Positions 63,031-64,000 of a DNA stretch of 64,000 bases are shown piece after piece. The stretch is from assembly GCF_003610255.1 (NCBI RefSeq), contig NZ_RAPS01000001.1, positions 6,165,001-6,229,000 on the forward strand, written 5' to 3'. How positions within the stretch are numbered: position 1 is the first letter of the stretch; each line of letters opens with the position of its first letter. The notes under the pieces were generated by a model that was not told the origin of the DNA, did no database searches, and worked only from the letters and a program-made list of their open reading frames with translations. The position numbers and the translations under genes were made by a program. Source of the stretch: Streptomyces sp. TLI_171 (lineage in GTDB: Bacteria; Actinomycetota; Actinomycetes; Streptomycetales; Streptomycetaceae).

Positions 63031-64000
63031 ATGGCCGTCGTCCGAGCACTGGACATCCAACTCACCAAGGCACAGCAACGCCACGCCACGAAGACCGCAC
63101 AAGCGAAAGCAGGAGCCGGAACAGGGAAGACGAAAGCGAAAGCGAAGACCGGGAAGGCGGGGACGGCCGGGAAGGCGGGGACGGCCGGGAAGGCGAAGGC
63201 GGGGAAGGCGGGGGCGGGGGCTGCCCGGCGGGCAGCGGTCACCGGCGTCGGCGCGGGTGCCGCGGTCGTGGCCGGTGCCGATGCCGGTACGGGCTCCGTG
63301 GTCGTGGCCGGTGCCGGAGCGGAGGGCCGGGCGGCCAAGCGCCGCCGGACCGCACCGACACGAGCGGCGGCCGGGGCGGGAGGCGGCCCGCTGCCGGGCT
63401 GGAGCCGCTACCTCAACAAGCAGCAGATCGCCTACCTGTCACAGCACGGGCTGACCCCCTACAGCCCTCCCGGTGACGGGGACTGCTTCTACCACGCCCT
63501 GCTGTCCCTGACACCAGAGACGTTCACCGCGGTGGACCCCTCCCTGACCAGCCCGCAGGCCCTGCGCGCCCACATGGCCGAGGTACTGCGCGCGGAACTG
63601 CGCAACCCACCGGGCGACCGCCCCCTGTGGAACGCCCTCGAGGACCCCGCGATCCCCCTGCACCAGCAATTCGTCGGCATCGCCGACCTGGACCCACAGG
63701 AGACCGCCCGACGACGCGCACAGGTGATCGCCGAGATCTCCACCGCCGGCAGCTGGAACAACGACACCGCCGGCGCCACCCCCTACCTCTTCCGCCTCCA
63801 CTTCAACCTCGACCTGCACATACTCCACTCCAACGGCACCACCGCCCCCCTCCTCGACGACCCCGACGGCCGATTCCCCCCGCCCACCGGCCCCACACAC
63901 ACCCTCGTCCTCAGCCAAAACCACTGGCTCGCCCTCACCCCCAACCCCACCACCACCGCCAGCGGCCCCAACACCACCACCGCGAACCCCGACACAAACC

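Overview
The window is high-GC actinobacterial DNA, most likely from a Streptomyces/Kitasatospora-type genome. The support is a strong GC bias at third codon positions, GTG/TTG starts, class I bacterial terpene cyclases, AraC and LuxR-type regulators, giant proteins of the type VII secretion (T7SS/ESX) effector kind, and a dense set of actinobacterial insertion sequences. It reads like an accessory region, such as a chromosome arm or a plasmid. No tRNA, rRNA or CRISPR array was seen.

Layout. (1) 1-23196: one giant gene, open at the left edge, with 7,731 codons visible. It carries an almost perfect in-frame tandem duplication (period 3,468 bp), two diverged copies of a ~1,700-residue module, recurring alpha-helical hairpins, acidic linkers and a possible decayed OTU-protease-like segment. 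(2) 23335-30321: an AraC-family regulator, a T7SS-associated protein, a terpene cyclase, a regulator made of two LuxR-type HTH domains, an unusual tryptophan-2,3-dioxygenase-like protein fused to an NTF2-like domain, and a zinc-type alcohol dehydrogenase. (3) 30650-40456: a nest of insertion sequences (IS256, IS701, IS630, IS3, relics of IS630, IS5 and IS110, a second decayed IS630) with an intact aldo/keto reductase in the middle. (4) 40452-41630: a second terpene cyclase, reading left. (5) 41982-44894: an IS21 element with istA, istB and an antisense passenger gene between them. (6) 45028-64000: two versions of a second giant gene in opposite orientations, an inverted repeat of more than 8 kb. 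The arms are separated by a broken ISL3-type element (53129-55439) that contains a passenger gene and an IS5-family element. Each giant gene codes for a WXG100-like N-terminus, a long low-complexity linker, helicase-associated-like tandem repeats and a C-terminal OTU cysteine-protease domain. The right-hand copy has a 1-bp frameshift and runs off the window.

How the parts may work together. The giant proteins look like T7SS-exported polymorphic effectors, and the T7SS-associated protein at 24533 fits that reading. The terpene cyclases, TDO-like protein, alcohol dehydrogenase and aldo/keto reductase could be one small terpenoid or specialised-metabolite locus that the IS nest has split. The inverted pair of OTU giants is a plausible substrate for recombination or gene conversion. 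All of these functional links are inference; the coding, repeat and IS calls rest on the sequence.
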